The notes under the pieces were generated by a model. It saw only the letters and a list, made by a program, of their open reading frames with translations. It was not told where the DNA came from and searched no databases. DNA of 64,000 bases from Hymenobacter jeollabukensis (GTDB taxonomy: Bacteria; Bacteroidota; Bacteroidia; Cytophagales; Hymenobacteraceae): NCBI RefSeq assembly GCF_005771675.1, contig NZ_VAJM01000016.1:1-64000 (forward strand), in the 5' to 3' direction. A program made the translations under genes and the position numbers. Each line of letters opens with the position of its first letter. Position 1 is the first letter of the stretch. Shown in pieces: positions 44,001-52,390 of the stretch.

Positions 44001-45077
44001 CTAAGGTAACGCTGCCAACTGCTGCTGCCAACGTTGCTTGAGCTGCTGCAACTGAGTTAACGCCTCGGCTTCAGTCGCGCAGCCGAAGTCTTCCGCGCTG
44101 CGGTTGTGACGGGTGGTGACGGCGCGGCCGGCCAGCATTGGGTACCAGAAGGGGGCGGCGTAAAGCGCGCCGCCAGGTTCGGCCAGCTGCAACTGCAGCA
44201 GCTCCCGCCGGCAGGCCTCGGCCCGGGCCTGGTCCAGGCCGGCCCCGTCGCGCTGCAGGCTGAGCACCTGCACCCGTTGCCAGAAGGTCCGGTGCTCAGC
44301 GCTCAGTACCGGCCGCGGCAGTTCCGCCGGCACATTGCGGTAAGCAGTGGTATTCACCCGGTAGTACCGCTGATAGTAGTCCCGGCCGGACTCGGTGACG
44401 TGGTAGCTTACGGGCCATTGGCCCGCAGGCCCGGCGGTGCGCGGGCCGGCGTCTACCAGGCCTAGCTGTTCCAACCACTCAAAACTGTTGGCCGGTATGC
44501 GGGCATAGCAAGCGTGAAAGCGGTCTACGGTATCCAGCGCAACGCCTTCCGCATCCTGCTGGTAAGCCAGCACCAGGGCCCGCCACACCTGCTGCGGCAA
44601 CAGGCCTTCGGGCTGCTGCGGCTTGGCGCGGCGTGGGGCAGGCGGGCGCTGCTCGCCGGTGAGCTGCCGCACCAGGCGGCGCCCTTTGCGCGTCAGGCGA
44701 ATGTAGGGCAACGAGTAGCCGATGCGCGGGTGAGGGTCGTCGACGACAACCCGCTCTTCGATTTCAACCAGGCCGCGCTCAGCCAGCGCTTTCCAGGTGC
44801 TGCCGGCGCCCGGGTCCACCAGCCGCGTGCCCGGGGCCTCGTGCTGCTCGATGCGCTGCCGCAGCTCCGTTGCCGGTGCGCCCAGGCGGTGCTTCCAGCG
44901 GCCGTACGGAATCAGCCGCCACTCGGCAGCCGGCACCGGTGCCCGGCCGCGCACATAATCGTGCTTGTGCTCCTGTTCTAGTTCCTGATCCAGGCGGTAG
45001 GCTGCAACCAGGTAGAGTTGCTGACGCTCGTTGAGCTGCGGAAGCGACGTGCGGGAGGGGGATTTCGGGGCGCTCAC
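44001..45077 (-). CDS. Plasmid protein with probable winged-helix segments
   Basis: A 358-aa soluble, basic protein (MSAPKSPSRTSLPQLNERQQLYLVAAY...). Segments such as WKALAERGLVEIEERV...IRLTRKGRRLVRQL and WLEQLGLVDAG...YHVTESGRDYYQRYY look like two winged-helix units of the kind found in MarR-like and replication proteins. It is divergent from the ParB-like gene, so a regulatory or replication role is plausible but unproven. Confidence 0.55.
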   Translation of the reverse strand: MSAPKSPSRTSLPQLNERQQLYLVAAYRLDQELEQEHKHDYVRGRAPVPAAEWRLIPYGRWKHRLGAPATELRQRIEQHEAPGTRLVDPGAGSTWKALAERGLVEIEERVVVDDPHPRIGYSLPYIRLTRKGRRLVRQLTGEQRPPAPRRAKPQQPEGLLPQQVWRALVLAYQQDAEGVALDTVDRFHACYARIPANSFEWLEQLGLVDAGPRTAGPAGQWPVSYHVTESGRDYYQRYYRVNTTAYRNVPAELPRPVLSAEHRTFWQRVQVLSLQRDGAGLDQARAEACRRELLQLQLAEPGGALYAAPFWYPMLAGRAVTTRHNRSAEDFGCATEAEALTQLQQLKQRWQQQLAALP

Positions 45078-45131
45078 AACAAAAAAACGGGGCAGTTGGG
45101 GAAAGGTGCGCAGGGGGTAACGTTTCTCTCT

Positions 45132-45180
45132 TTATATTGTAAAAAATACAACATAACGGGGTCGATTTGCGTTTAAATAG
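45132..45180 (+). promoter_or_regulatory. Dyad-promoter module A, upstream of the ParB-like gene
   Basis: TATTGTA-N5-TACAACA (45135-45153; arms extend to 10 bp with one mismatch) followed after exactly 16 nt by CGTTTAAATAG (45170-45180). First of five copies of a module that precedes the plasmid operons. The dyad sits where the -33 region should be, so a bound protein would control transcription. Confidence 0.7.
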
Positions 45181-45200
45181 TATAACAAACAAGCACTTAC

Positions 45201-46823
45201 ATGGAGCAAATTGCAGTAACCCCCGCCGCCGACGAAACGCACCTGACCATCGTACAGGACGCGCCCGAGCAGGAGCCGCAGGCCCCCGCCGCCCCGATGT
45301 TCGTAACGGAGCTGCGCAGCCTGCCGCTTTCGGAAATCTACGTAGCGGGCAACTACCGTTCAACCATCGACCCGGCCGGGCTGGACGAGCTGGCCGTGAG
45401 CGTGAAGCATAACGGGCTGGTGCAGCCGGTTGCCGTGCGCGCCCTGACCGAGCCCATCGAGGGCAAGCACTTCGCCCTGATTGCCGGGTTCCGGCGCTTC
45501 GCGGCCCACGAAAAGGCCGAGCTGCCGACCATCGACTGCAACGTGCGCCACGGCATGAGTGACGCGCAGGTCGAGGAATGGCGCGTTATCGAGAACCTGC
45601 AACGGGAGGCCCCCCACCCGGCCGACGAAGCCGCCGCCGTGGCCCGGCTGGCAGCCCTCGACATCGACCAGGAGGGCATTGCGTCCCGTTTGGGCAAAAC
45701 GCCCCGGTGGGTAGCCCAGCGCCGCGCTCTGTCCGAGCTGCTGCCGGAGTGGCTGAAACTGCTGCGCAGCAATAAACTCACCCTGCAAGCCGCTGAGGAA
45801 CTGTGCCGCTGGCCGCATTCCGTGCAGCAGCGCCTGTTTGAAACGGGCGGCGGCTGGCAATCCATTACCCACGGTAACGTAACCAACTGGCTGAGCCAGG
45901 AGGCCCGCAAGCTGTCGGCCGCGCCGTGGAGCCTGAGCGACGAAACGCTCGTAGAAGCTGCCGGAGCTTGCAGCGCCTGCCCCAAGCGCAGCAGCTGCGC
46001 AACGGTGCTCTTTGCGGAAATGGCCGCGCACGACACCTGCCTCGATAAGGTGTGCTGGGCCACCAAGACGGAAGCCCAAATCACGCGCAAGGTTGCCGAA
46101 CTCAGCACCGACGAGAAGCCCGCCCAACTGCTCAACGTCATTGGCTACGGCGGGCAGGGCTTACCCAGCCACCACTACGAAAAGACCCGCGCCAAAAAAG
46201 GGTCGGTGTGGGGCGTGTACGCCAACGGGCCGCAGGCAGGCCACGCCGTGCTAATCAAGCTGACCGATTCGTATCGCGCCGCGCAGGAACGGACGAAGGC
46301 CCTGCCCAGCGCCACCCCGGCCCTGACCAAAGGCCAGCAGGCCAAGCAGACCCGCCTCTCCAACCTGATGCGCGAATCCCGCAAGCAGGTAACGGCCGAG
46401 CGCATTATGAACCTGCTAAACGGGCCGGTGGACGCGCCCGAAACGGCGCAGGCCGTAACGGGGCTGCTAGGCTTTATCGTGACGGAGCAGCTGAAAAAGG
46501 GCCGCAACAACCTGAACGATGTGCTGGTGGCCGGGCTGGTGAAAACCTTCGGCTGGGAGAAGCCCGAAAAGCCGCTCGACTACTACACGAAAGATAAATG
46601 GGTCCAGACGCAGTTGGAGGCCACCGCCAACACGCCCGAAAAGCTCATCCGCCTGCTGATGTACTTGGTGGTGCATCACGAAATGGCAACGGACTACGAG
46701 GAATACCAAACCACCGTCGCCAAAGGCATGAATATGCCCGAAGCCTTCGCGGACATTCCCGAAGTGGCAAAAGCCCACATGGAGCGGCTGTACGACCCGG
46801 CCACGTTGCGCCGCCGCAAGTAG
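45201..46823 (+). CDS. ParB/Spo0J-family protein with a zinc-type Cys cluster
   Basis: A 540-aa ParB-like protein. The N-terminal ParB/sulfiredoxin-fold domain shows NYRSTIDPAGLDELAVSVKHNGLVQPVAVR-type sequence, LIAGFRRFAAHEKAELP and VIENLQREAPHPADEAAA. A helix-turn-helix follows (GIASRLGKTPRWVAQRRAL), then CSACPKRSSC...CLDKVCW, a Cys cluster seen in plasmid ParB-like proteins. Such proteins bind repeated DNA sites for partition or regulation. No ParA partner is in the window. It is a candidate reader of the TGTTGTA dyads, though this is only inference. Confidence 0.85.
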   Translation: MEQIAVTPAADETHLTIVQDAPEQEPQAPAAPMFVTELRSLPLSEIYVAGNYRSTIDPAGLDELAVSVKHNGLVQPVAVRALTEPIEGKHFALIAGFRRFAAHEKAELPTIDCNVRHGMSDAQVEEWRVIENLQREAPHPADEAAAVARLAALDIDQEGIASRLGKTPRWVAQRRALSELLPEWLKLLRSNKLTLQAAEELCRWPHSVQQRLFETGGGWQSITHGNVTNWLSQEARKLSAAPWSLSDETLVEAAGACSACPKRSSCATVLFAEMAAHDTCLDKVCWATKTEAQITRKVAELSTDEKPAQLLNVIGYGGQGLPSHHYEKTRAKKGSVWGVYANGPQAGHAVLIKLTDSYRAAQERTKALPSATPALTKGQQAKQTRLSNLMRESRKQVTAERIMNLLNGPVDAPETAQAVTGLLGFIVTEQLKKGRNNLNDVLVAGLVKTFGWEKPEKPLDYYTKDKWVQTQLEATANTPEKLIRLLMYLVVHHEMATDYEEYQTTVAKGMNMPEAFADIPEVAKAHMERLYDPATLRRRK

Positions 46824-46833
46824 CCACCCCAGC

Positions 46834-46860
46834 GACCAGCCCCCAGCGCGGGGGCTGGTC
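46834..46860 (+). terminator. Hairpin after the ParB-like gene
   Basis: Arms GACCAGCCCCC (46834-46844) and GGGGGCTGGTC (46850-46860) with a 5-nt loop, 10 bp after the stop codon. No T-tract, so read-through to the next gene is possible. Confidence 0.5.
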
Positions 46861-46901
46861 CCGGTGCGCCCTTTCCCCCTACCGCCCCTTTTCCACCGCT
46901 T

Positions 46902-47228
46902 ATGACTCCCGAACCGCAAGAATTAACCGTTGGCGATGCTGTACTCACCGTGCGCGAAAGGAATATCGGCGTGGTGTACGCCGTTGACCCTGCCGGCTCC
47001 GGCCGCTTTAGCGTCTCGGTGCTGCTCAGCGACGGCACCGATGCCGGCAGCTACAGCCCCGGCCAAGCCGACGAGCTGTTGCAGCGGCTCGGCCCAACGG
47101 GCGTAACCTACTCGTTTCATTCCGCCATGCGGCTGCGCCGGGACTGGCAAAGCGGCTATTTCAAGCAGGCATTTGCCACCGCCCGGCTGCTGGCGGGCTT
47201 TGTGGACCCTGACCTGCTCGGGACGTAG
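46902..47228 (+). CDS. Hypothetical plasmid protein
   Basis: A 108-aa protein with a beta-rich start (ELTVGDAVLTVRERNIGVVYAVDPAGSGRFSVSVLLSDG), resembling a small SH3-like or tudor-like barrel, and a helical end. Second gene of the ParB-like operon. No family is recognised. Confidence 0.6.
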   Translation: MTPEPQELTVGDAVLTVRERNIGVVYAVDPAGSGRFSVSVLLSDGTDAGSYSPGQADELLQRLGPTGVTYSFHSAMRLRRDWQSGYFKQAFATARLLAGFVDPDLLGT

Positions 47229-47306
47229 CCCGGCGCGGCACCAGCCGCCTTTTTGCCGGGGCCGGGGCAGTAGGGGAGAAGATTTTACCACGCTCACATA
47301 AACAAG

Positions 47307-47373
47307 AAAACCGGGGCTATATGTTGTATAAAATACAACATATAGCCCCGGTTTTACGTTTAATAACTATAAG
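47307..47373 (+). promoter_or_regulatory. Dyad-promoter module B inside a 22-bp-arm palindrome
   Basis: TGTTGTA-N5-TACAACA (47322-47340) is the centre of a perfect inverted repeat with 22-bp arms (47307-47328 and 47334-47355) ending in CCGGTTTT. After exactly 16 nt comes CGTTTAATAACTATAAG. The palindrome can act both as terminator of the upstream operon and as operator of the next. Confidence 0.75.
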
Positions 47374-47399
47374 CAACGCGCACAAAACCAGCTTGTAAC

Positions 47400-47711
47400 A
47401 TGAGCCAGCACACGTTTCGAGGCGTCACGTCCGCCGGTCAGCTTGTCGAAGTCCTTTGCGGGTGGGACCGCCCCCTGCAGTACCATCACCTGACCATCGA
47501 AACGGTCTGCCACAACCCCGACGACGACCAGGTAATCTACTGCAACCTGCAAGAGCGTGACCCGGGCCTGAACGTGGACGACATAGAGGCCAAGTGCATC
47601 GAACTGGGCATCGCCATTCCGGCCGGGCTGCTGGCCGCGCTCGACCAGGACGAAGTTGACAACGTGGGCAACGCCCGCCGCGACTGGGACGAGCAGCCCG
47701 CCGTGGCCTAA
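47400..47711 (+). CDS. Hypothetical plasmid protein
   Basis: A 103-aa acidic protein: MSQHTFRGVTSAGQLVEVLCGWDRPLQYHHLTIE..., IYCNLQERDPGLNVDDIEAKCIELGIAIP. The GWDRPLQYHHLTIE pattern recurs in Bacteroidota plasmid genes, but I know no function. First gene of operon B. Confidence 0.6.
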   Translation: MSQHTFRGVTSAGQLVEVLCGWDRPLQYHHLTIETVCHNPDDDQVIYCNLQERDPGLNVDDIEAKCIELGIAIPAGLLAALDQDEVDNVGNARRDWDEQPAVA

Positions 47712-47779
47712 CCCCCGCCGCTTTCCATCCGGCCGGGACAGGCCCGGCCGGCTTACCAACCCCTCTCACCTACCGCCCC

Positions 47780-48112
47780 ATGCTTCGCAACCGCCGCTTT
47801 CAGCCTCGCAACGAGCCCCGCGCCTGCTTCACCTACGACACCACCCAGGACCGCATTTTGTATATCACCGACCTCGACGCGGGCCGCTCGGTGACCAACG
47901 ACATTGAAAACGTGCTGGCCGACATAGCCGAGTGGGAAGAAGGGTTGGTGCTGGCCGACCACCAGGTCATCTACCGCGACACGGACGGGGTATGGACGGG
48001 GGTAGAGCTGACTGCAGAGGGCCGGTTTAGCCGCTTCTACGCCCTGAACGTGCCAACCCTTAACGCCGCCTTTGCCAAGGTGCGCAGCCGGGCCGCTGAG
48101 CCCGCCCAATAG
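47780..48112 (+). CDS. Hypothetical plasmid protein
   Basis: A 110-aa protein: RACFTYDTTQDRILYITDLDAGRSVTNDIENVLADI, VIYRDTDGVWTGVELT, FYALNVPTLNAAFAKV. Probably a mixed alpha/beta fold. Preceded by a GC hairpin in the 68-bp gap. No family is recognised. Confidence 0.6.
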   Translation: MLRNRRFQPRNEPRACFTYDTTQDRILYITDLDAGRSVTNDIENVLADIAEWEEGLVLADHQVIYRDTDGVWTGVELTAEGRFSRFYALNVPTLNAAFAKVRSRAAEPAQ

Positions 48113-48172
48113 CCCGCCCGCTATCTACCACCGGGCGGGCCGTTGGCCCGCCCCCTTTTCCTCTCCCTTGCC

Positions 48173-48868
48173 ATGCCAGCCATTACCCGAGTCCTCGATA
48201 CCGCCGCCGGCCAGTTGGTGCTAGGCGCTACCGTGCGCAGCACGACCACCCGGCGCCAAGGCCTGATAACCGAATTGGTGCCCAACAGCCCCCAGGGGCC
48301 ACGCGCCATCCTGAACGACCGCCACGGCGAGGCCGCCGGCGACCTGGTGTTGGTGGCCCCGCCCGAGCCCCAGGCGCTGGCCATCCTCAGCCAGGACGCG
48401 GAGCCGGTGCTCAGCGGCGCGTTTGAGGTGCTGGTGCCGGGCCAGGGCGACCGGGTGTACTTCGCCCAAACGTCCGAGCAGGTGATAAAGCTGCTGGCCC
48501 GCTGCATCGGCATTCAGGATGAAGCCTACGAAGTTCAGCAGCTGACGCGCCTGGCCGAGGGCCGGCCGGTGGACGTGCGGTTTCGCGGCAGCTTCGGGAT
48601 TGTGGGGGCGCTGGCCTACGTCTACACCGGCCAGGCCCGCCCCGAGCCCCGCTTCGCGCTGGGTCAGCGGGTGTACCGGACCGGCGGGAAGCAGGCCGAG
48701 ACGGTGACCGGCATTCAGCTGCACCAGGTACCTGCCGGCCGCCGCCGCGAGGGCGAGGCCTTCGAGTGGCACTACCTGCTGGGCAGCGACCCGGAGCAGC
48801 TGCGGCCCCGCCCCGAAACCGCCTTGCGCGACTACCTGATTATCCCGACCGAAGGCCCCACCGCATGA
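48173..48868 (+). CDS. Hypothetical plasmid protein
   Basis: A 231-aa protein starting MPAITRVLDTAAGQLVLGATV; ATG 48173 is preferred to 48143 because it follows a purine-rich gap and a hairpin (GGGCGGGCC/GGCCCGCCC at about 48132-48152). It holds beta-rich repeats (GATVRSTTTRRQGLITELV; LGQRVYRTGGKQAETVTGI) that may be two copies of one small barrel. Overlaps the next start (ATGA). Confidence 0.6.
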   Translation: MPAITRVLDTAAGQLVLGATVRSTTTRRQGLITELVPNSPQGPRAILNDRHGEAAGDLVLVAPPEPQALAILSQDAEPVLSGAFEVLVPGQGDRVYFAQTSEQVIKLLARCIGIQDEAYEVQQLTRLAEGRPVDVRFRGSFGIVGALAYVYTGQARPEPRFALGQRVYRTGGKQAETVTGIQLHQVPAGRRREGEAFEWHYLLGSDPEQLRPRPETALRDYLIIPTEGPTA

Positions 48869-49578
48869 GCACTGCCGCCCCCGTCCTGACCCGCCGCATC
48901 GGGTTTCAGCCCAAGCCGAAACCCGAGCCGGTGAAGCCTTTTACCCGCATTCACACCTGCGGCGGGCTGCTGCACCGCGAGCAAGAGCAGCTAGGCACCG
49001 CCGCGTGCCTGGCTGCCTTCGAGGACCGCCTTCGCCGCGAGAAGCCGCACCCGCGCATCAACGGGCTGCCGAACGTGCGCCCCACGTCCTACTGCGTGGA
49101 GTTCGATGCCTGGTACGGCTACGCCCACGACACCTACTCCGTCACGTCCAACGAGCCCGCCGTTATCCGCCGGCTGACGGCCGCCCTGCTGGCCGCCACT
49201 ACCCTACCCCCCATGAGCCAGCCCACCGATGACGCCTACGATTGGGCCAGCATCCGGCAAACCTTCGAGTTCAACATGCTGGGCCGGGAGCAGGACGACC
49301 GGAGCCCGGAGTACTGCCAGCCGTTGCGCTACTCGGTGGTGCGGCCCGCCCCCAGTCCGCAGCACCAGGAGCTGAGCGAGCTGTTGTGGGCCATGCGGCC
49401 GCTGTTTTACCGGCTGCCCCTCGAAGACAAGGCCGCTAACGCAGCCCAGCTGGAGCAGCTGCAGGCCGAAGCCTACGCCTTAAAGCAGCAGATCTGGCGC
49501 AATGCCCACCCGCTGCCGGCAGCGCCCGCGCCGGCCCCGCTCCGCACCGGGCCCGGCATCCAAGGAACCTTATTCTAA
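48865..49578 (+). CDS. Hypothetical plasmid protein
   Basis: A 237-aa protein, MSTAAPVLTRRIGFQPKPKPEPVK..., with a Pro/Lys-rich start, YCVEFDAWYGYAHDTYSVTSNEPAVIRRL in the middle, and a C-terminal helix followed by RTGPGIQGTLF. The QGTLF ending resembles the Q-L-x-LF clamp-binding peptides that tether proteins to the DNA sliding clamp, an unverified idea. Translationally coupled to the upstream gene. Confidence 0.6.
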   Translation: MSTAAPVLTRRIGFQPKPKPEPVKPFTRIHTCGGLLHREQEQLGTAACLAAFEDRLRREKPHPRINGLPNVRPTSYCVEFDAWYGYAHDTYSVTSNEPAVIRRLTAALLAATTLPPMSQPTDDAYDWASIRQTFEFNMLGREQDDRSPEYCQPLRYSVVRPAPSPQHQELSELLWAMRPLFYRLPLEDKAANAAQLEQLQAEAYALKQQIWRNAHPLPAAPAPAPLRTGPGIQGTLF

Positions 49579-49587
49579 GCCCTGGCC

Positions 49588-49821
49588 ATGAGCTACCCCA
49601 ATCCTTACGCGGCGGAGCACGCCGACGCCGCCGAGCAGCCCGCCCCCTGCGAACAGTGCGGCGAACTGCCCCAAGACTGTAGCTGCCCCCGGCCAGAGCC
49701 GGAGCCGGATTGCCCGGCCTGCGGGGCTTACGGCCGGTGCAAGCCCGGCTGCCCAGGGCCGGCCGGGCTGCTGGGCCCGCCGCCGGCCGACTGGCCGAGC
49801 GGGGAACCGTGGGGGTTCTGA
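49588..49821 (+). CDS. Small Cys/Pro-rich zinc-ribbon-like protein
   Basis: A 77-aa protein with CEQCGELPQDCSC and CPACGAYGRCKPGC, two CxxC-type pairs suited to zinc binding, and a Pro-rich tail. Located 9 bp after the previous gene in operon B. Function unknown. Confidence 0.55.
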   Translation: MSYPNPYAAEHADAAEQPAPCEQCGELPQDCSCPRPEPEPDCPACGAYGRCKPGCPGPAGLLGPPPADWPSGEPWGF

Positions 49822-49864
49822 TGCCCCGCCTACTTCATCGTTTCACCGTCGCAAATCTGTTTTT

Positions 49865-50542
49865 ATGCCTTACCCCACTCCCCAGGAGATTCTAGCCAAG
49901 GCCGCTGCCAAAGGCTTCCGCGTTGGCGCCTACGTCCACATGAGCACCCGCAACGCCGACGTGGCCGCGCCCATCCGCGAGTTTTCCAGCATCAACGGCC
50001 AGGTGCAGGCCGTCTGGATGGACGGCGCCTGCCGCAACCTGCTGGGCGAGCTGCGCCTGAGCGCCCGGCACCGCCTGCCCTACCAGTTCCCGGCCGGCTA
50101 CGACTTCCTGACCAGCCCGCAGCTGGTGGCCGCGGCCATCGCGCAGGCCGGCGGCACCGCGGTGCCCGGCACGTACACCGCCGTCCGGGTGAAGGGCTAC
50201 GGCGGGGAGGCCCCGGATACGTGGGCCACCACCGACCCCCGCCCCGAGCGCGAGGGCGCGGTTTACCTGAGCCTGCAGCCGCAGCCGGAGCCGGAACCCT
50301 TCGCGGAGCTGAGCCCCAACATGGAGTTGTTGTTAGCCGGGCAGACCGTTTCGGTTGCCGACGTGGCACATTGGCTCGATGCCGACCCCAAGCAGGCCAG
50401 CCGGCTATTCAAGGAAATGCAGCGCCTGTACGGGCCCAAACCCACGTTGCTCGACCTGGGCTTGTTCAGCGGCGTTACCGAAATGGCTCCGATGGTGGGC
50501 AGCGTGACGCAGGCCCGTAAGCAGGCCCAGGGGAAAAAATAG
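49865..50542 (+). CDS. Hypothetical plasmid protein
   Basis: A 225-aa protein: MPYPTPQEILAKAAAKGFRVGAYVHMSTRNADVAAPIREFSS, a beta-rich central part, and a C-terminal helical domain (VSVADVAHWLDADPKQASRLFKEMQRLYG) that could bind DNA. Last gene of operon B before dyad module C. No family is recognised. Confidence 0.6.
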   Translation: MPYPTPQEILAKAAAKGFRVGAYVHMSTRNADVAAPIREFSSINGQVQAVWMDGACRNLLGELRLSARHRLPYQFPAGYDFLTSPQLVAAAIAQAGGTAVPGTYTAVRVKGYGGEAPDTWATTDPRPEREGAVYLSLQPQPEPEPFAELSPNMELLLAGQTVSVADVAHWLDADPKQASRLFKEMQRLYGPKPTLLDLGLFSGVTEMAPMVGSVTQARKQAQGKK

Positions 50543-50561
50543 CCCGGCCGAAGCCAGAAAA

Positions 50562-50628
50562 TACGGCCTCTATATGTTGTATTTTTTACAACATATAGAG
50601 GCCGTAATCCGTATAATACACTATAAGC
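50562..50628 (+). promoter_or_regulatory. Dyad-promoter module C inside a 20-bp-arm palindrome
   Basis: TGTTGTA-N5-TACAACA (50575-50593) in a perfect inverted repeat (50562-50581 with 50587-50606), followed after exactly 16 nt by CGTATAATACACTATAAG. TATAAT is present at the -10 position. It ends operon B and starts the next operon. Confidence 0.75.
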
Positions 50629-50654
50629 AACGTCCACTTTTTCACTTGTTTACC

Positions 50655-51158
50655 ATGAGCCAGCCCGCCCCCCAGATGCCCGAAAAATTTGCCGGTGTCC
50701 TTACCCGCGCCGAGTTGCCGGCGGATCTTATCTGGTCGGGCAAGCAGCCGCTACCGGCCATCGGCGAGCGGGTGTATATCCGCATGAATGACTTCGGGCC
50801 GGCCGTGGTGAATTACTACTTCCACGCCGACGGCTTTCTCGGCGTGCTTTGCACCCCAGAGGTGCTGCCCGACTGGTTTAAGCTGCAAAGCCCGGGGGTA
50901 ACGAAGGTGCACGCCTTCGGCGTGGAGCTGGGCGACTTCCCCACCCTGCCGGTCGAACTGCCGCTGAGCGTGCTGGAGGCGGGGGAAGCCGTTCAAAAAC
51001 GGCACCTCAACGACAAGCAGCGGGAAGCGAAGCGGGAGTACCCCAACGACCCCGAGCTGCGCAAGGCCCACTGCGCCGAGGCCCGGGCCGCCTGGGAGCG
51101 GGCCTGCGCCCGCACGGACGAGGCCCGGGCACGGGAGGCGGCCCCGCCGGCGGGGTAA
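50655..51158 (+). CDS. Hypothetical plasmid protein
   Basis: A 167-aa protein: MSQPAPQMPEKFAGVLTRAELPADLIWSG, beta-strands with YIRMNDFGPAVVNYYFHADGFLGVLCTP, then a charged C-terminal helix (KRHLNDKQREAKREYPNDPELRK). ATG 50655 is chosen since upstream codons lie in the promoter module. No family is recognised. Confidence 0.6.
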   Translation: MSQPAPQMPEKFAGVLTRAELPADLIWSGKQPLPAIGERVYIRMNDFGPAVVNYYFHADGFLGVLCTPEVLPDWFKLQSPGVTKVHAFGVELGDFPTLPVELPLSVLEAGEAVQKRHLNDKQREAKREYPNDPELRKAHCAEARAAWERACARTDEARAREAAPPAG

Positions 51159-51227
51159 TCACTCGGAGTCAGTGATTTGATTGAAGTTTAGTTTAACTTT
51201 AGTCGAATTTTACAAGGCTCCGCACCC

Positions 51228-51719
51228 ATGGACGTTCTTATTACTCGTGCTATCAGCTTGTGGCAACCGTGGGCTACGCTGGCAGCCCTTCGCGCGAAGC
51301 GGTACGAAACCCGCTCCTGGTACACCGACTACCGCGGCCCGCTGGCTTTGCACGCCACGGCCAGTACGCCGGCCGCCGTGCTGGCCGCGTGCGCCGCCGA
51401 CCCCCACATCATGGCCGCGCTGCAGGCGGCCGGGCTGAGCCTGGCCACGCTGCCCCAGGGCGCCATCGTGGCCATCACTACCCTGGGCGAGGTGGCCCAG
51501 ATCCAGGAGCACCCGCAAGCCTACGCCGGCGCGGTGCTCGACCCGGCTCAGCTCACGCCGGCACAACGCGCCTACGGCGACTACCGCCACGGCCGCTTCG
51601 CGTGGACGCTCGACGACACCCAGGCCCTGAGCATCCCCGTTCCGTGCGCCGGCCGGCAGCGCATCTGGCATTTGCCCCCGGCGGTGCAGCAGCAGCAGCT
51701 GGCCATACTGACTCGTTGA
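51228..51719 (+). CDS. ASCH-domain protein
   Basis: A 163-aa protein with the ASCH fold signature: ISLWQPWATLAALRAKRYETRSW near the start, YRGPLALHATAS, GAIVAITTLGEV, and a FAWTLDD strand. ASCH domains are PUA-related RNA-binding or modified-nucleoside modules often carried by phages and plasmids. Last in a short operon before the gene at 51721 (1 bp gap). Confidence 0.8.
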   Translation: MDVLITRAISLWQPWATLAALRAKRYETRSWYTDYRGPLALHATASTPAAVLAACAADPHIMAALQAAGLSLATLPQGAIVAITTLGEVAQIQEHPQAYAGAVLDPAQLTPAQRAYGDYRHGRFAWTLDDTQALSIPVPCAGRQRIWHLPPAVQQQQLAILTR

Positions 51720-51720
51720 G

Positions 51721-52179
51721 ATGCGCAAATACGAAGTTGAGTTCGTGGCCGAGCGCAAATGGTACTGCCAGGCCCTGATCATGATGCTGACGGGCTACTC
51801 GCTGGTTGAGGTGCTGGCCAAGACGGGCAAGGTCAGCCGGATGCCGTCAACAGACTTTAAGAAGGCCTTCCGGGCGCTGGGCTACAGCTGCTCGGAGCGC
51901 TTTAAGCCTTTCGATGCCGCCACCGAATACCCGGTGCTGATGCGGGCCCTGGGACCACCGAAGCCTGAGCGCGAGCCGGGCGCCGACGGAAAGCGCCGCG
52001 TCGACAGCCCGGACTGGTACGCCTTTGTGTACTACGACCAAAAGGTGTACGACCCCTTCCACGGCATTACGCCGCTGAGCCAGTTCTCCGAATGCTACCC
52101 GGAAATGCGCATTAGCAGCATGATCCAGGTTTGGGTTAGCGCCGGTACCGAATCCATTGCCACTAATCCCATCAGATGA
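51721..52179 (+). CDS. Possible C39/papain-like peptidase-fold protein, degenerate
   Basis: A 152-aa protein whose layout recalls small C39-like cysteine peptidases: a Cys in the N-terminal helix (AERKWYCQALIMMLTGYSLVEVLAK), LGYSCSERF, and a late strand pair (DWYAFVYYDQKVYDPFHG) where the active His would normally precede the strand (HWVV...VYDP). That His is replaced by DWY, so catalysis is doubtful. The fold assignment is tentative. Confidence 0.45.
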   Translation: MRKYEVEFVAERKWYCQALIMMLTGYSLVEVLAKTGKVSRMPSTDFKKAFRALGYSCSERFKPFDAATEYPVLMRALGPPKPEREPGADGKRRVDSPDWYAFVYYDQKVYDPFHGITPLSQFSECYPEMRISSMIQVWVSAGTESIATNPIR

Positions 52180-52195
52180 CCTTACTCCCCATGCT

Positions 52196-52390
52196 ATGCA
52201 AGTAGTCGTAACCGTTCCCGTGCCGCTTTTGCTGGCGGTGCTGGCACTTCTCTTCGTAGGCATCCTTTGGCTTGCGGGCCAGGTGGTGCAGGCCGTGCGT
52301 GTAAACCGAGCCCTGCAGGCGGCCATCCGCCAGTATTACCCTTACCGCGGCTATCTGCGCCCCAAGTCCCAAACCCATGTTCAGTCCTGA
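52196..52390 (+). CDS. Small membrane protein
   Basis: A 64-aa protein with one strong membrane helix (VPVPLLLAVLALLFVGILWLAG) and a basic cytoplasmic tail (RVNRALQAAIRQYYPYRGYLRP). It overlaps the start of the next gene by 14 nt. No function known. Confidence 0.55.
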   Translation: MQVVVTVPVPLLLAVLALLFVGILWLAGQVVQAVRVNRALQAAIRQYYPYRGYLRPKSQTHVQS

